A stretch of 15,190 nucleotides of DNA from an uncultured bacterium (GTDB lineage Bacteria; Bacillota; Clostridia; Lachnospirales; Lachnospiraceae). Position 1 is the first letter of the stretch. Each line of letters begins with the position of its first letter. The notes below the pieces were generated by a model. That model saw only the letters and a program-made list of their open reading frames with translations. It was not told where the DNA came from and searched no databases. Of this stretch, positions 7,364-15,153 are shown piece by piece. The stretch lies in NCBI GenBank assembly GCA_905214365.1, contig CAJMMH010000031.1, positions 1-15,190 of the forward strand. Direction: 5' to 3'. Both the position numbers and the translations under genes were made by a program.

Positions 7364-8161
7364 ATGGAAATCAAATTGGCTGCCGCGGCGGTCAAAGGAA
7401 CCTCTCATATATTTTCCGGACTTCCCTGTCAGGACCGTGCGGGCTGTGTCAGGAAAAATGGAGTAGGTGTACTCGCGCTGAGCGATGGCGCGGGAAGTTG
7501 TCCCTGTTCGCAGAAAACGGCGGAACAGGCGGTACAATGGACGCTGAAACAGCTTCCGGAGCGGTTTGACGAATGGTATGAGCTGGCAAAAACAGCACCG
7601 GAAGAAATGAAGCGGTCATTTGTTCAGGAGATTCAGACCGCATTAGGACAATGCGGCATCGAGCCGGCAGACGGTTACTGTACCCTCCTGCTTTTGGGTG
7701 TACATGAGGACGGCCGCTGGCTTGCCGGACATATCGGGGACGGGATTATTCTGATTCAGGAGGCAGAAACACCGATGCAGCTTTTGTCGGGACCGGAAAA
7801 TGGCGAGTATAAAAATGAGACATTCTTTATCAATGAACCGGAAGATGTGGCAGCCGCGCATTTCCGGATCCATACCGGGATGGCGAACTTGCCGCTTCGG
7901 GTGCTGATTTCGAGTGATGGCTGCGAACATCTGCTGGTTGACTGGGAAACACGTGCGGCTGCTCCGGCAGCGGAAATCATTGGCGGTTGGCTTGCCGGAC
8001 ACAGCGAGCAGGAGGTAGCGGCCGCGCTGGAACAGAATCTTCAGGCACAGTTTTCCCAAAACAGCGACGATGACCTGAGCCTGGCGGTTTTATACTGCCG
8101 CGGGCAGATATTCGAAGACAAAATGAAAACAGAGACTGAAACAGAAAATGATTTTCATTGA
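7364..8161 (+). CDS. PP2C-family protein phosphatase, YegK-like
   Basis: 265 aa from ATG 7364, which has AGGAGG at 7350-7355 at ideal spacing; an in-frame GTG at 7310 lacks a ribosome site and homologous sequence. It is a compact PPM/PP2C Ser/Thr phosphatase domain. An N-terminal strand (AAAAVKGTSH) leads to LPCQDRAG with D24, then LSDGAGS with D41-G42, GHIGDG, SSDG with D185, and DDDLSLAVLY with D235-D237. These are the positions of the metal-binding aspartates that activate water to remove phosphate. It is the last gene of the operon and should reverse the action of the kinase two genes upstream. Its final seven bases overlap the 3' end of the convergent WYL gene, so no separate terminator fits between them. 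Catalytic competence looks likely. Confidence 0.9.
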   Translation: MEIKLAAAAVKGTSHIFSGLPCQDRAGCVRKNGVGVLALSDGAGSCPCSQKTAEQAVQWTLKQLPERFDEWYELAKTAPEEMKRSFVQEIQTALGQCGIEPADGYCTLLLLGVHEDGRWLAGHIGDGIILIQEAETPMQLLSGPENGEYKNETFFINEPEDVAAAHFRIHTGMANLPLRVLISSDGCEHLLVDWETRAAAPAAEIIGGWLAGHSEQEVAAALEQNLQAQFSQNSDDDLSLAVLYCRGQIFEDKMKTETETENDFH

Positions 8162-9249
8162 TTGAGAAATGCTCCTGTTTCAAATACTTCTAATTTCAGC
8201 CGTTCCATTTCATAGATTTCTTTTGCTAACGACAGAGGCTCCAGGACAAGAACAGATGAGCCGTAGCTTCGAAGCCAGGATCGAAAGATATTTTTTCCGA
8301 TGATATCGTCCTCATAAAAATATTCGTTGCCGATTTGGTAAAGTCTGCCATATTTCCGATGAGCAGTTTCTGCTTTTATTTTCGGTAGAAGGTTGGTCGT
8401 TTCGTTGAAGATTTTCAGCTTTACATGAAACTTTTCATCCGGCGATTTTTTATAAAAGTCAGGAGCGCCCCAGAAGCAGTAAAGCGCCAGCCGTTCCTGG
8501 ACGGTCAACGGAGTATGGGAAGGCAGTGTCACCTTTTGGGACGGCATAATTTCGGCATTCCGGATCCGATCCAGCCTGTATGCATTTCTTGTGCCGTCAT
8601 CGGATCGGAATCCATCAATGCAGTAAATGCGGCTGTCTGCCATATTGTAATAGACGAAAACAGGATAAAATATTATTTCCTGGTTCTGACAAACATTCGG
8701 AGACTGGTATTGCATGGAAATCGGCTGCTCAAATTCAATTGCCTGGTTAATTATTTCGAGCAGCTTTGTCATCCGTTTATTTTCAATCGGTGGGGTGAAC
8801 GGCGATTCTTTCACCGTATAGTACGGCTTGGATGAGATGGCCTTTTCTAATTCCGGATATTGGGATGTAAGCATGCGGTATTCCGGATTATCACACTGAA
8901 ACAGAAATTGACCGCGCGAAATAAACGCATCTTCCCGCAAAAATGGCCGGAATACCCGTTGATCATAGTGTCCTGACCGGATATGAAAACGGAAATCCGG
9001 ATCAGAAACCGGATCGGAAGAAAAACCGGCATTTTCATCAGGAAAAGCATCGGGTTCGATAATCAATGCGCCTTTTAGTTCCTCAAACCGAGCAAGCTGG
9101 ATGATCAGTTCACGGACTCGGAACACAGGCATGGAAAGAATGATGCTGATTTCCTGAATTGTTGCGGATACCGTATCGTTGGCAAGGATTGAAATTAAGC
9201 AGCCAAGATCCTGAAATACTTTTGAAATACGCGTATAATCACGGTTCAT
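8155..9249 (-). CDS. WYL-domain transcriptional regulator, second of a pair
   Basis: 364 aa from ATG 9249. AAGGAGGAA lies upstream at slightly long spacing (12 nt), and the start overlaps the end of the previous gene by 11 bp. ATG 9294 would add 15 residues but has no ribosome site. The N-terminal 65 residues resemble a winged helix (ISIILSMPVFRVRELIIQLA), though less clearly than in the partner protein. A WYL domain occupies roughly residues 165-260: PVFVYYNMADSRIYCIDGF, then AYRLDRIRNAEI. The C-terminal extension ends in the typical FRSWLRSYGSSVLVLEP pattern. WYL domains sense small ligands, including nucleic-acid fragments, and control stress and phage-defence genes. Its position, convergent with and touching the kinase operon, makes that operon a candidate target. 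Ligand and operator are unknown. Confidence 0.85.
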   Translation of the reverse strand: MNRDYTRISKVFQDLGCLISILANDTVSATIQEISIILSMPVFRVRELIIQLARFEELKGALIIEPDAFPDENAGFSSDPVSDPDFRFHIRSGHYDQRVFRPFLREDAFISRGQFLFQCDNPEYRMLTSQYPELEKAISSKPYYTVKESPFTPPIENKRMTKLLEIINQAIEFEQPISMQYQSPNVCQNQEIIFYPVFVYYNMADSRIYCIDGFRSDDGTRNAYRLDRIRNAEIMPSQKVTLPSHTPLTVQERLALYCFWGAPDFYKKSPDEKFHVKLKIFNETTNLLPKIKAETAHRKYGRLYQIGNEYFYEDDIIGKNIFRSWLRSYGSSVLVLEPLSLAKEIYEMERLKLEVFETGAFLNQ

Positions 9250-10537
9250 TGAAGTCAGATTCCTCCTTACATGATGAATACAGGATTTCTTCATAGCGTG
9301 AAATTGTCCGTTTCGCGGAATTAATCATCTTTTCTTTTAATTCAGTCGGTTCATCGACAAGTACACTGCGTCCGAAGCGCCGGAGATAACCGGAAAAATC
9401 CGGCAGTCCCCGGATCGTATCTTCATAAATCAGTTCTTTCTCCGTATAGGTCAGAACCGCCTTTTTTCTCATCGATTTCAGCAATTCCACTTTTTCTTCA
9501 ATTCCATAGATTCTTTGAAAACGAATCCGCACCTTAACCGGGTCATCGATGGAAATGGAAAACATTTCATCATAAATCTGCCGGTATTCCTGCGAATGAT
9601 AGATCAGATTCGGTTCTTCGGATGCCTCAAACGATAACATCCGGTCCATACGGAGTATGACTTTTCTCCCGGAAGTTTCTCCAAGCAGATAAAACCGGTT
9701 TTTATCCATGCTGTATACGCATAGTCCAACTGAAAACAGAATCTGTCCTAGCCCGCCTTTTCCGGATCGGAAACAAATACGCAGCTGCCTGGTCTGATAA
9801 GGCTGCATCTGAAGCTGAAGCAGCTTCTGCTTTTCTTCCTTGGGAAGCAGATTGGTGCGGCCATGGGTATAATAAGGCATTTCTGGCTGGCTGATTCCGC
9901 TGTTTACAAAGAAATCCACCTTCTTTTCAAAGCTCTTAAAGGCAGGCTGTACAGGCGTTGTCTGGTGATAGATGAGCTGTTTTTCATAAAACTGTTCTAA
10001 TACTGTGCTGTTGATGGTCCAGATAACCGGAGCCTGGGTTGTCAGGCGGTAGGTATCGTGAAGACGGTCACTGTTATGACGAAGATGCTCGATAAAACCG
10101 CTTTCGACTAATGTATGAAGCGCTTTTTGAAACGCAGACTGGAGAAAGGATTCGCTGTATTCATCGCCTAGAATGATATTTGAATATTCTTTTTCCAGAC
10201 GGCTGCGGGAAAGCGGCACTGCGCTTTGATTCAGAAGATAAAGAATAATCCACTGACGGATTTCAGAGCCGGAGATCTTTGCCGGAATTTCCCCTGCGCA
10301 TTCCGATTCTGCATGATAGCCAGAGGGCACTGGCATCGCCAGACGGATAACGCCGCGTGAAACCTTCTCAATCGGATTGCCAAGCGCCTCCAATGCGCTG
10401 AGGTCTGTGGAAAGCGTTGCCTTTGTGATTGAAAACTGTTCCATAAGCTCCGTCCGGCAGACTGTTTCATGGCTGCGCAGATAGGCAAGGATCTGGTTCC
10501 TGCGTTCTTCCTTTGAGCATTCTTTTTTTACTTTCAT
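9239..10537 (-). CDS. WYL-domain transcriptional regulator with N-terminal HTH, first of a pair
   Basis: 432 aa from ATG 10537, with AAAGGGG six bases upstream. The frame is open further up to 10720, but that extension runs through one arm of the long palindrome and has no ribosome site. Residues about 8-65 form a clear DeoR/HTH_11-type winged helix (RRNQILAYLRSHETVCRTEL, then TKATLSTDLSALEALG). A second helical segment follows at about 100-180. The WYL core is at about residues 265-330 (VYSMDKNRFYLLGETSGRKV, then ILRMDRM). The C-terminal WCX-like domain ends DFSGYLRRFGRSVLVDEP. It shares this architecture, but little close sequence, with the next gene, and the 11-bp overlap suggests coupled expression and perhaps a heterodimer. 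The long palindrome begins 19 bp upstream of the start codon, so regulation through it is possible. Confidence 0.87.
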   Translation of the reverse strand: MKVKKECSKEERRNQILAYLRSHETVCRTELMEQFSITKATLSTDLSALEALGNPIEKVSRGVIRLAMPVPSGYHAESECAGEIPAKISGSEIRQWIILYLLNQSAVPLSRSRLEKEYSNIILGDEYSESFLQSAFQKALHTLVESGFIEHLRHNSDRLHDTYRLTTQAPVIWTINSTVLEQFYEKQLIYHQTTPVQPAFKSFEKKVDFFVNSGISQPEMPYYTHGRTNLLPKEEKQKLLQLQMQPYQTRQLRICFRSGKGGLGQILFSVGLCVYSMDKNRFYLLGETSGRKVILRMDRMLSFEASEEPNLIYHSQEYRQIYDEMFSISIDDPVKVRIRFQRIYGIEEKVELLKSMRKKAVLTYTEKELIYEDTIRGLPDFSGYLRRFGRSVLVDEPTELKEKMINSAKRTISRYEEILYSSCKEESDFNEP

Positions 10538-10556
10538 TGGTGTCCCCTTTCCATAG

Positions 10557-10721
10557 AATGTACTCTCGGAGTCTTTTCTGCACTTGCTTTTACGGCCGAT
10601 TTTCCGCCAGCCGCGCTCAAATTTTATCAACGTACGCACCGCGTACGCCTCAAAAATTTGAACACATCTGACAAAAAATCTTCTCGTAAAATCAAGCACA
10701 AAAAGATTCCGAGAGTACATT
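10557..10721. repeat. 165-bp imperfect palindrome (foldback or MITE-like element)
   Basis: The outer 21 bp at 10557-10577 (AATGTACTCTCGGAGTC...) pair with 10701-10721 (...GATTCCGAGAGTACATT) at 20 of 21 positions, the exception being a G-T. Similarity continues inward: TTTTACG near 10589 with CGTAAAA near 10686, CAAATTTT near 10618 with AAAAATTTG near 10652. The centre is GTACGC (10632-10637) and GCGTAC (10641-10646) around ACC. Both outer and inner arms share one midpoint, 10639, so the whole unit is a single dyad. It contains no gene. A partial relative of the arm lies near 630-644. A non-autonomous foldback element is the best reading; a regulatory hairpin upstream of the WYL pair is the alternative. 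Target-site duplication is not convincing. Confidence 0.75.
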
Positions 10722-10775
10722 AGAGCATGTTTGAAAAATCTTCCACACTGTTGTTATTGTACCATGTGGAAAATT
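10722..10775. repeat. Half copy of a dispersed repeat plus a hairpin
   Basis: GAGCATGTTTGAAAAATC-TTCCACA at 10723-10747 closely matches GAGCGTGTTTGAAAAATTGTTCCACA at 14420-14445. TTCCACA (10741-10747) pairs with TGTGGAA (10765-10771), extended outward by three more pairs after one mismatch. On the minus strand this hairpin is followed by GATTTTT, so it could stop transcription running towards the WYL genes. The other end seen in the complete copy is missing here. Confidence 0.5.
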
Positions 10776-10801
10776 CTCCGTCAATCATTGTTCGATTAAA
10801 T

Positions 10802-10826
10802 GGAAAACCAGTAAAACTATACTAAA
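10802..10826 (+). promoter_or_regulatory. Shared box GGAAAACCAGT-N4-CTATACTAAA, copy 2
   Basis: The same two blocks with the same four-base spacing as at 763-787. TATACT (10818-10823) could be a -10, but no recognisable -35 stands at 16-18 bp; TTGTTC at 10788-10793 is 24 bp away. It lies about 75 bp before the CAP-protein start codon and is the best candidate for that gene's promoter or operator. Confidence 0.45.
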
Positions 10827-10900
10827 GCCATAAAAAGAAACAGCCGCTCAGAATGTACAGACTGAGCAAAGCTCATGGGAACAATCAGGAGGAGAAGAAT

Positions 10901-13900
10901 ATGAAGAAGAGACAGTTTATGACATCAATAGCAATGGCAGCGATTTTCGCAAATGGAATGATTCAGACAGCACCGGCTGAAACGGCAGCAGAATCCAGTG
11001 AAGGAATTTGTATGGAGATCCAGGATGTTTCGGATGCAGCAACGGCAGGAAGCGCAGAAGAAGCGAAAGAGAACCTGGAACGAGCGAAAGAGCATACGAG
11101 GCAGACCAAGGAGCAGTTGGATAATGCAAAACAGAAGCTGCAGGAAGCAGATGCGGCTAAGGCAGCTGCGGATCAGGTGTATGAAGCACAGGCAAAGGCG
11201 GCGGAAACTGCGAAAATCGATGCCGGACAGATGCTTGGAGAGCGGCAGATGGAACTGGAGCAGGGACTGCGTGCCGGGCAGGAAGCAGTATCAGGAGCGA
11301 AGGAGGAAAAAGACGCGGCGGATCAAGCAGTTCTGGATTCGCAGAACCACCTGACGGAGATGAAGGAAGATGAGGCACTGGCAGAGCGTACTTATCAGTC
11401 TATTTCTTCGGAGTTTAAGGATGCAACAGAAGAAGCGGCAGCAGAACACGAAGCAGCAGCAAAAGCGGCGCAGGCAAAGGCCGCAGAAAAAGCACAGCAG
11501 GCACAGGAAGCACAGGATGCATTCCAGACAGCCAATGATGTATTTACTGCTGCCAGTCAGGAACGTGCACAAGCAGAGGCGGCAGTATCAGAGGCAAAAA
11601 CAGCGCTTGAAAACGCAAAGCAGGCAGAAAGCACAGCGAAGGAGCAGCTGAAGGAGGCAGAGAAACAGCTGTCTGATGCGCAGGAAGCCCTGGAATCGGA
11701 AGCGTATAAAGAGGCACAACAGAAAGCGGAAGAAATGACTGCAGCACTCGAAAAGGCAAGAAAGAATCGCGAGAATGCGGAGCAGGCATATACAGAGCAG
11801 CTGACAAAGCTGGAACAGGCAAAACAGGAGGAAGCCGATCAGAAGGCACAGCTGGAGGCGGCAAAAGGGACACTCGCACAGAAGCAGCAGAATGCGGATG
11901 CCGTCAAAATACAGCTTGAAGAAGCAAACCGCACGACAGAAGCAGCCATACAGCAGGAAGAAACCGCGCAGCAAGCTGTGAATGCAGAGCAGGCGCTTGC
12001 CCAGCCGACAGCCAACTTGAATACCGCATGCGCGGCAGCTGATCAGGCGGCAGCCGCAAAGGCTGACGCAGATAATGCGGTAACAGCTGCACAGGCAGCA
12101 GTCAGCGCGGCAGAAACGGAAAAGGCAGCGGCACAGCAGAAGCTGGCAGACGGAAGCTTTGCATTCTTTGATGCGATGGGCGCAACGGACGCACTGAATG
12201 CGCTCACACAGTCCACCTATGCTTCAAAAACAATCAAGGGAGACCCAACGGACGCGACAAGTCTGGAAAATATGAAAGTAACCATTCAGTGGCTGAAACG
12301 CTGCAATGAGCTCAGAAGCCAGCATGGCCTTGCACCGCTGATGGTCAGCGACCGGTTGATGGCGATGGCACAGGCGGACGCAAATTACTCAGATACGGTG
12401 ATTGGACACGCGCTGCAGTTTTCTATGATTGGAGAAAACTGTGCCTGGAATTTTGGATCTGATCCATTTGTCCAGTGGTATGATGAAGAAAAAGCATTGT
12501 ACGAGTCAACCGGGAATGCTGGAGAAGCAGGACATTATTTCAACATCATCAGTTCCGATTACATGTCTACCGGATTTGCGATTTGTACCAGAAAAACGAT
12601 GCACCGCTGGACAACATATACGCAGACATTCACATGGCATGACGCAAATGCTATGAGTGTGGAAGCTTATGAGGCCCGTTTTTTGGCGTACTGCGATTCC
12701 ATAACCGGAGGCGCGGACATCGCTCTGGCAGCAGCGCAGGAACAGCTGCAGAACCAGCTCGCAGTTCAGGTACAGAGGGCGCAGGAACTGGCGGCGGCAC
12801 AGGCGGCAGTTTCCGATGCACAGGCATATCTGGAACAGATGAAGGCAGTTTCTGCCCAAGCAGCAGCACAATATGAGCAGAAGAAAGCAGAAACGGCAGC
12901 AGCAAAACAGGCGGCAGCAGAGGCAGAGGCAAAACTGCAGGCTGCGGAAGAGCAGGTACAGCTTGCGCAGAATGCTGTTGCAGAAGCCCAGGCAGCGGTA
13001 GTGGAAAAAGAGCAGACAGCTGCAATGGCAGATCAGACGGCGGAAGCAAAGAAGCAGGAACTGGAAAACCGTCTGGCATTAGAGCAGGACGCGGAAAATG
13101 CGGCGAAGAAAGCAGGAGAGCAGGCGGCTTCTTATGAGCAGGCGGTAAAACAGGCAGAAGCAGACCGCGAAAACGCAGAACAGGAACAGAAGCGCGCGGC
13201 AGCCGCAATCACGCAGCAGGAAGAAATCATCCGTCAGGCAGAAGAAACGCTTGCGCAGAAGCGTTTAGAGCAGGCAGAAGCAGAACAGAACGCAGAGGCA
13301 TTATCGGAAACCCTGAAGATCCGCCAGGCAGAGAGGCAGGCGGCCGCAAAAGAGGCAGAAGAAGCGCAGGCAGCTTACAACCAGGTAAAGGAACACTATG
13401 AGGCCGTTATTCATGCAAAACAGGCGTATGAAACTGCAAAGGAACGCGCGGCAGCAGCAAAAGAAGCCTGTGAGAAAGCGTCCATCTATGCCAAAGAGTG
13501 CAAAAAGCGGTTGGAAGACGCAATCAATACTGAGGCGATGTATCAGGAGAAGCTGGACGATCTTCTTGCATGCGACTGGGAAAATGGCGATGAGCTTTCG
13601 GCAGATAACCCGGAAAACGAAGCAATCAACGGTCTGATCCGGAACTATGCGCAGGCAAAAGCAGCCAGCGCACTTGCGGCCGAAGACGCAGCAGCGGCCC
13701 AGGAAACCTGCCAGGTCCAGGGAAAACTGGTAAAGCAGGCAGAGCAGGAATACATGCAGGCGCTTGCAGATGAGGCAATTGCCCAGGACGCCTACAATGC
13801 GGCGATCAATCAGCCGGAAGAAAGTACACCAGAGGAAAGTTCACCGGAGGAAACGGAAAACAGCAGCGAGGAAACAGATCCTGCGGAGAGCAGCTCGGAT

Positions 13901-14350
13901 GACAGTACTGAAAATGGCGAAACCGACGCTGACAGTACGGAGTCTGATGAAACAAAAGCGGAAGAGACAACAGATGCTGAGGAATCCACAGAAACAGAAG
14001 AACCGACCGCTGAGGAGGAAATCACGGAAGCGGAAGATCCGACAGAAGCAGAGAAAACCACAGATGCAGGAGACAGCGAAGAAACCAGCGATGCGGCAGG
14101 CGGCGAGACAACTGTAAATGGGGAAGAGGCATCTTCCACTGCGACAGTGGAAAGCACTGCTGCGGATCCTGGAGCATCAGCCGGGTCTTCATCGTCCGAG
14201 TCATCCGGACAGAAGGAGACTGCAAAGGAGTCAAGTCCGACTGTTATTCTTGGAATTGAAGACTACAGCGGGTTCCGTGGACTTGGAATGCTCGGAGGTG
14301 GATTCCTGCTGCTGTTGTCAGCAATTCTTAAATTAGTCAGAGGAAGATAA
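10901..14350 (+). CDS. Secreted membrane-anchored CAP-domain protein with two long coiled-coil arms
   Basis: 1149 aa from ATG 10901, with AGGAGG at 10887-10892. Residues 1-35 look like a signal peptide: MKKRQ, a hydrophobic stretch, then a cut around APAETA. An Ala/Glu/Gln-rich coiled coil follows at about 48-414. A CAP (SCP/PR-1) domain is at about 440-600, and a second coiled coil at about 606-968. Then comes a Ser/Thr/Glu-rich, probably unstructured wall-spanning stalk (972-1110), and a C-terminal hydrophobic segment (about 1127-1146) ending KLVRGR. The CAP domain keeps the family's His/Glu set: H503 in GHALQ, E512 in GENC, E529/E530 in YDEE, H545 in GHYFN. No LPxTG sortase motif is present, so anchoring is probably by the membrane segment. 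Its function may be binding or cleaving an extracellular target; the ligand is unknown. The gene stands alone, between intergenic repeats. Confidence 0.9.
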   Translation: MKKRQFMTSIAMAAIFANGMIQTAPAETAAESSEGICMEIQDVSDAATAGSAEEAKENLERAKEHTRQTKEQLDNAKQKLQEADAAKAAADQVYEAQAKAAETAKIDAGQMLGERQMELEQGLRAGQEAVSGAKEEKDAADQAVLDSQNHLTEMKEDEALAERTYQSISSEFKDATEEAAAEHEAAAKAAQAKAAEKAQQAQEAQDAFQTANDVFTAASQERAQAEAAVSEAKTALENAKQAESTAKEQLKEAEKQLSDAQEALESEAYKEAQQKAEEMTAALEKARKNRENAEQAYTEQLTKLEQAKQEEADQKAQLEAAKGTLAQKQQNADAVKIQLEEANRTTEAAIQQEETAQQAVNAEQALAQPTANLNTACAAADQAAAAKADADNAVTAAQAAVSAAETEKAAAQQKLADGSFAFFDAMGATDALNALTQSTYASKTIKGDPTDATSLENMKVTIQWLKRCNELRSQHGLAPLMVSDRLMAMAQADANYSDTVIGHALQFSMIGENCAWNFGSDPFVQWYDEEKALYESTGNAGEAGHYFNIISSDYMSTGFAICTRKTMHRWTTYTQTFTWHDANAMSVEAYEARFLAYCDSITGGADIALAAAQEQLQNQLAVQVQRAQELAAAQAAVSDAQAYLEQMKAVSAQAAAQYEQKKAETAAAKQAAAEAEAKLQAAEEQVQLAQNAVAEAQAAVVEKEQTAAMADQTAEAKKQELENRLALEQDAENAAKKAGEQAASYEQAVKQAEADRENAEQEQKRAAAAITQQEEIIRQAEETLAQKRLEQAEAEQNAEALSETLKIRQAERQAAAKEAEEAQAAYNQVKEHYEAVIHAKQAYETAKERAAAAKEACEKASIYAKECKKRLEDAINTEAMYQEKLDDLLACDWENGDELSADNPENEAINGLIRNYAQAKAASALAAEDAAAAQETCQVQGKLVKQAEQEYMQALADEAIAQDAYNAAINQPEESTPEESSPEETENSSEETDPAESSSDDSTENGETDADSTESDETKAEETTDAEESTETEEPTAEEEITEAEDPTEAEKTTDAGDSEETSDAAGGETTVNGEEASSTATVESTAADPGASAGSSSSESSGQKETAKESSPTVILGIEDYSGFRGLGMLGGGFLLLLSAILKLVRGR

Positions 14351-14378
14351 TCGGAATCTGAGCGATATCTGCGTGATC

Positions 14379-14404
14379 CGGAGTCCCTGTATTTGGGGAC
14401 TCCG
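14379..14404 (+). terminator. Hairpin after the CAP gene, probable terminator with weak T-tract
   Basis: CGGAGTCCC at 14379-14387 pairs perfectly with GGGACTCCG at 14396-14404 around an eight-base loop (six if a T-G pair forms). It starts 28 bp after the CAP stop codon. The following bases AAGAATACATTT lack a proper T-run, so termination may be partial or aided by the repeat just downstream. Confidence 0.55.
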
Positions 14405-14418
14405 AAGAATACATTTCC

Positions 14419-14490
14419 GGAGCGTGTTTGAAAAATTGTTCCACAATCTGCACGTCACAATTTGCAGAAGGTCTTTTTTTAACACGCTCC
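14419..14490. repeat. 72-bp inverted-repeat element, relative of 10722-10775
   Basis: GGAGCGTGTT at 14419-14428 and AACACGCTCC at 14481-14490 are perfect 10-bp terminal inverted repeats. Inside, AAAAA near 14431 can face the T-run near 14474, and TCTGCA (14448-14453) faces TGCAGA (14463-14468). The whole can fold into one hairpin. The left half matches 10722-10747. It ends five bases before the ribosome site of the next gene, so it forms much of that gene's leader. It is either a miniature mobile element or a terminator/attenuator. Confidence 0.6.
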
Positions 14491-14510
14491 AGACAGGAGG
14501 GTTGGAACGA

Positions 14511-14993
14511 ATGGCTGCAAGTTATGATACATCGTGTTTTTCATTGGTCAATAGCATTTCTTATATTGCCGGTCTGATTGGCGCAGTTCATGTACCGATC
14601 ATGACCGGAAAAATGGATGGAGTTCCTTGTGCTGTCTGCACATCCGGAGAGTGGGGCATCCGTCTGCGGTTTATTTCCCCGCATTGCTTCTGCCTGGATA
14701 TCGTTTCCTTCTCAAGGAGGATCATTGAGCATATTCTTTCCTTCGATCCGGAACAGTATCCGGATGCCTGTCTGGCTTCCTTCACCAAATATTTTCATGG
14801 CATGGCAGCTTACTGTGACACCGATACCGGATCTATTTCATATCTGGAAACGCAATACCGTGAATTTCCTGTGAGGAAATTGTTTCAGGCGCTGAATGTC
14901 AGTCGGAACCATATGCTTGATGGTCAGGATATAGATGAACCATGGATGGGTGCGCAAACAGTATTCACAGCTGCGTCCAGACGCTTTGCGTGA
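14511..14993 (+). CDS. Hypothetical protein, 160 aa
   Basis: I do not recognise this protein. ATG 14511 has AGGAGGG at 14496-14502 nine bases upstream. The frame is open further up, but that part crosses the inverted repeat and the hairpin and is not convincing. It has no signal peptide; one moderately hydrophobic stretch (SISYIAGLIGAVHVPIM) is near the N-terminus. Seven cysteines are present, two of them in PCAVC and two in HCFC. There is no known metal-site pattern. The end (DIDEPWMGAQTVFTA) is rich in polar residues. It is a single gene between the CAP protein and ssrA, with no clear terminator after it. The good ribosome site and sensible composition support a real gene; function is open. 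Confidence 0.65.
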   Translation: MAASYDTSCFSLVNSISYIAGLIGAVHVPIMTGKMDGVPCAVCTSGEWGIRLRFISPHCFCLDIVSFSRRIIEHILSFDPEQYPDACLASFTKYFHGMAAYCDTDTGSISYLETQYREFPVRKLFQALNVSRNHMLDGQDIDEPWMGAQTVFTAASRRFA

Positions 14994-15045
14994 ATTGCCG
15001 CTTTTAAGAGACTGTTTTTGAGGGATGAGGGGTCTAAATTTTCAA

Positions 15046-15074
15046 TTGACATTTCTGTTGATATCCATTATAAT
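15046..15074 (+). promoter_or_regulatory. Consensus promoter of ssrA
   Basis: TTGACA at 15046-15051 and TATAAT at 15069-15074, separated by exactly 17 bp. Transcription should start near 15081, about 72 nt before the mature 5' end of tmRNA. The leader contains a small hairpin, TTTCGT at 15083-15088 with ACGAAA at 15105-15110. A strong promoter fits the high level of tmRNA in bacteria. Confidence 0.85.
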
Positions 15075-15153
15075 ATTAATACTTTCGTTAGCACCAGTTT
15101 CCTTACGAAACGAATATGCCTGTTCACGCAGACATCGCTGATAGATGAGTTAA

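Noticed and set aside
10538..10720. Longer N-terminus for the first WYL regulator
   Set aside because: The extra 61 codons cross one arm and the centre of the long palindrome, and no ribosome site precedes them; ATG 10537 has a good one.
12651..13208. Minus-strand open frame of 185 codons inside the CAP gene
   Set aside because: The repeated Ala/Gln/Glu codons of the coiled coil give long stop-free Leu/Pro-rich frames on the other strand; no start signals support it.
11040..13840. SMC or Rad50-type ATPase, suggested by the long coiled coils
   Set aside because: There are no Walker or ABC signature motifs, and there is a signal peptide and a C-terminal membrane segment.
14373..14510. Longer N-terminus for the 160-aa hypothetical protein
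   Set aside because: It would cover the terminator-like hairpin and the inverted repeat; ATG 14511 has a strong ribosome site.
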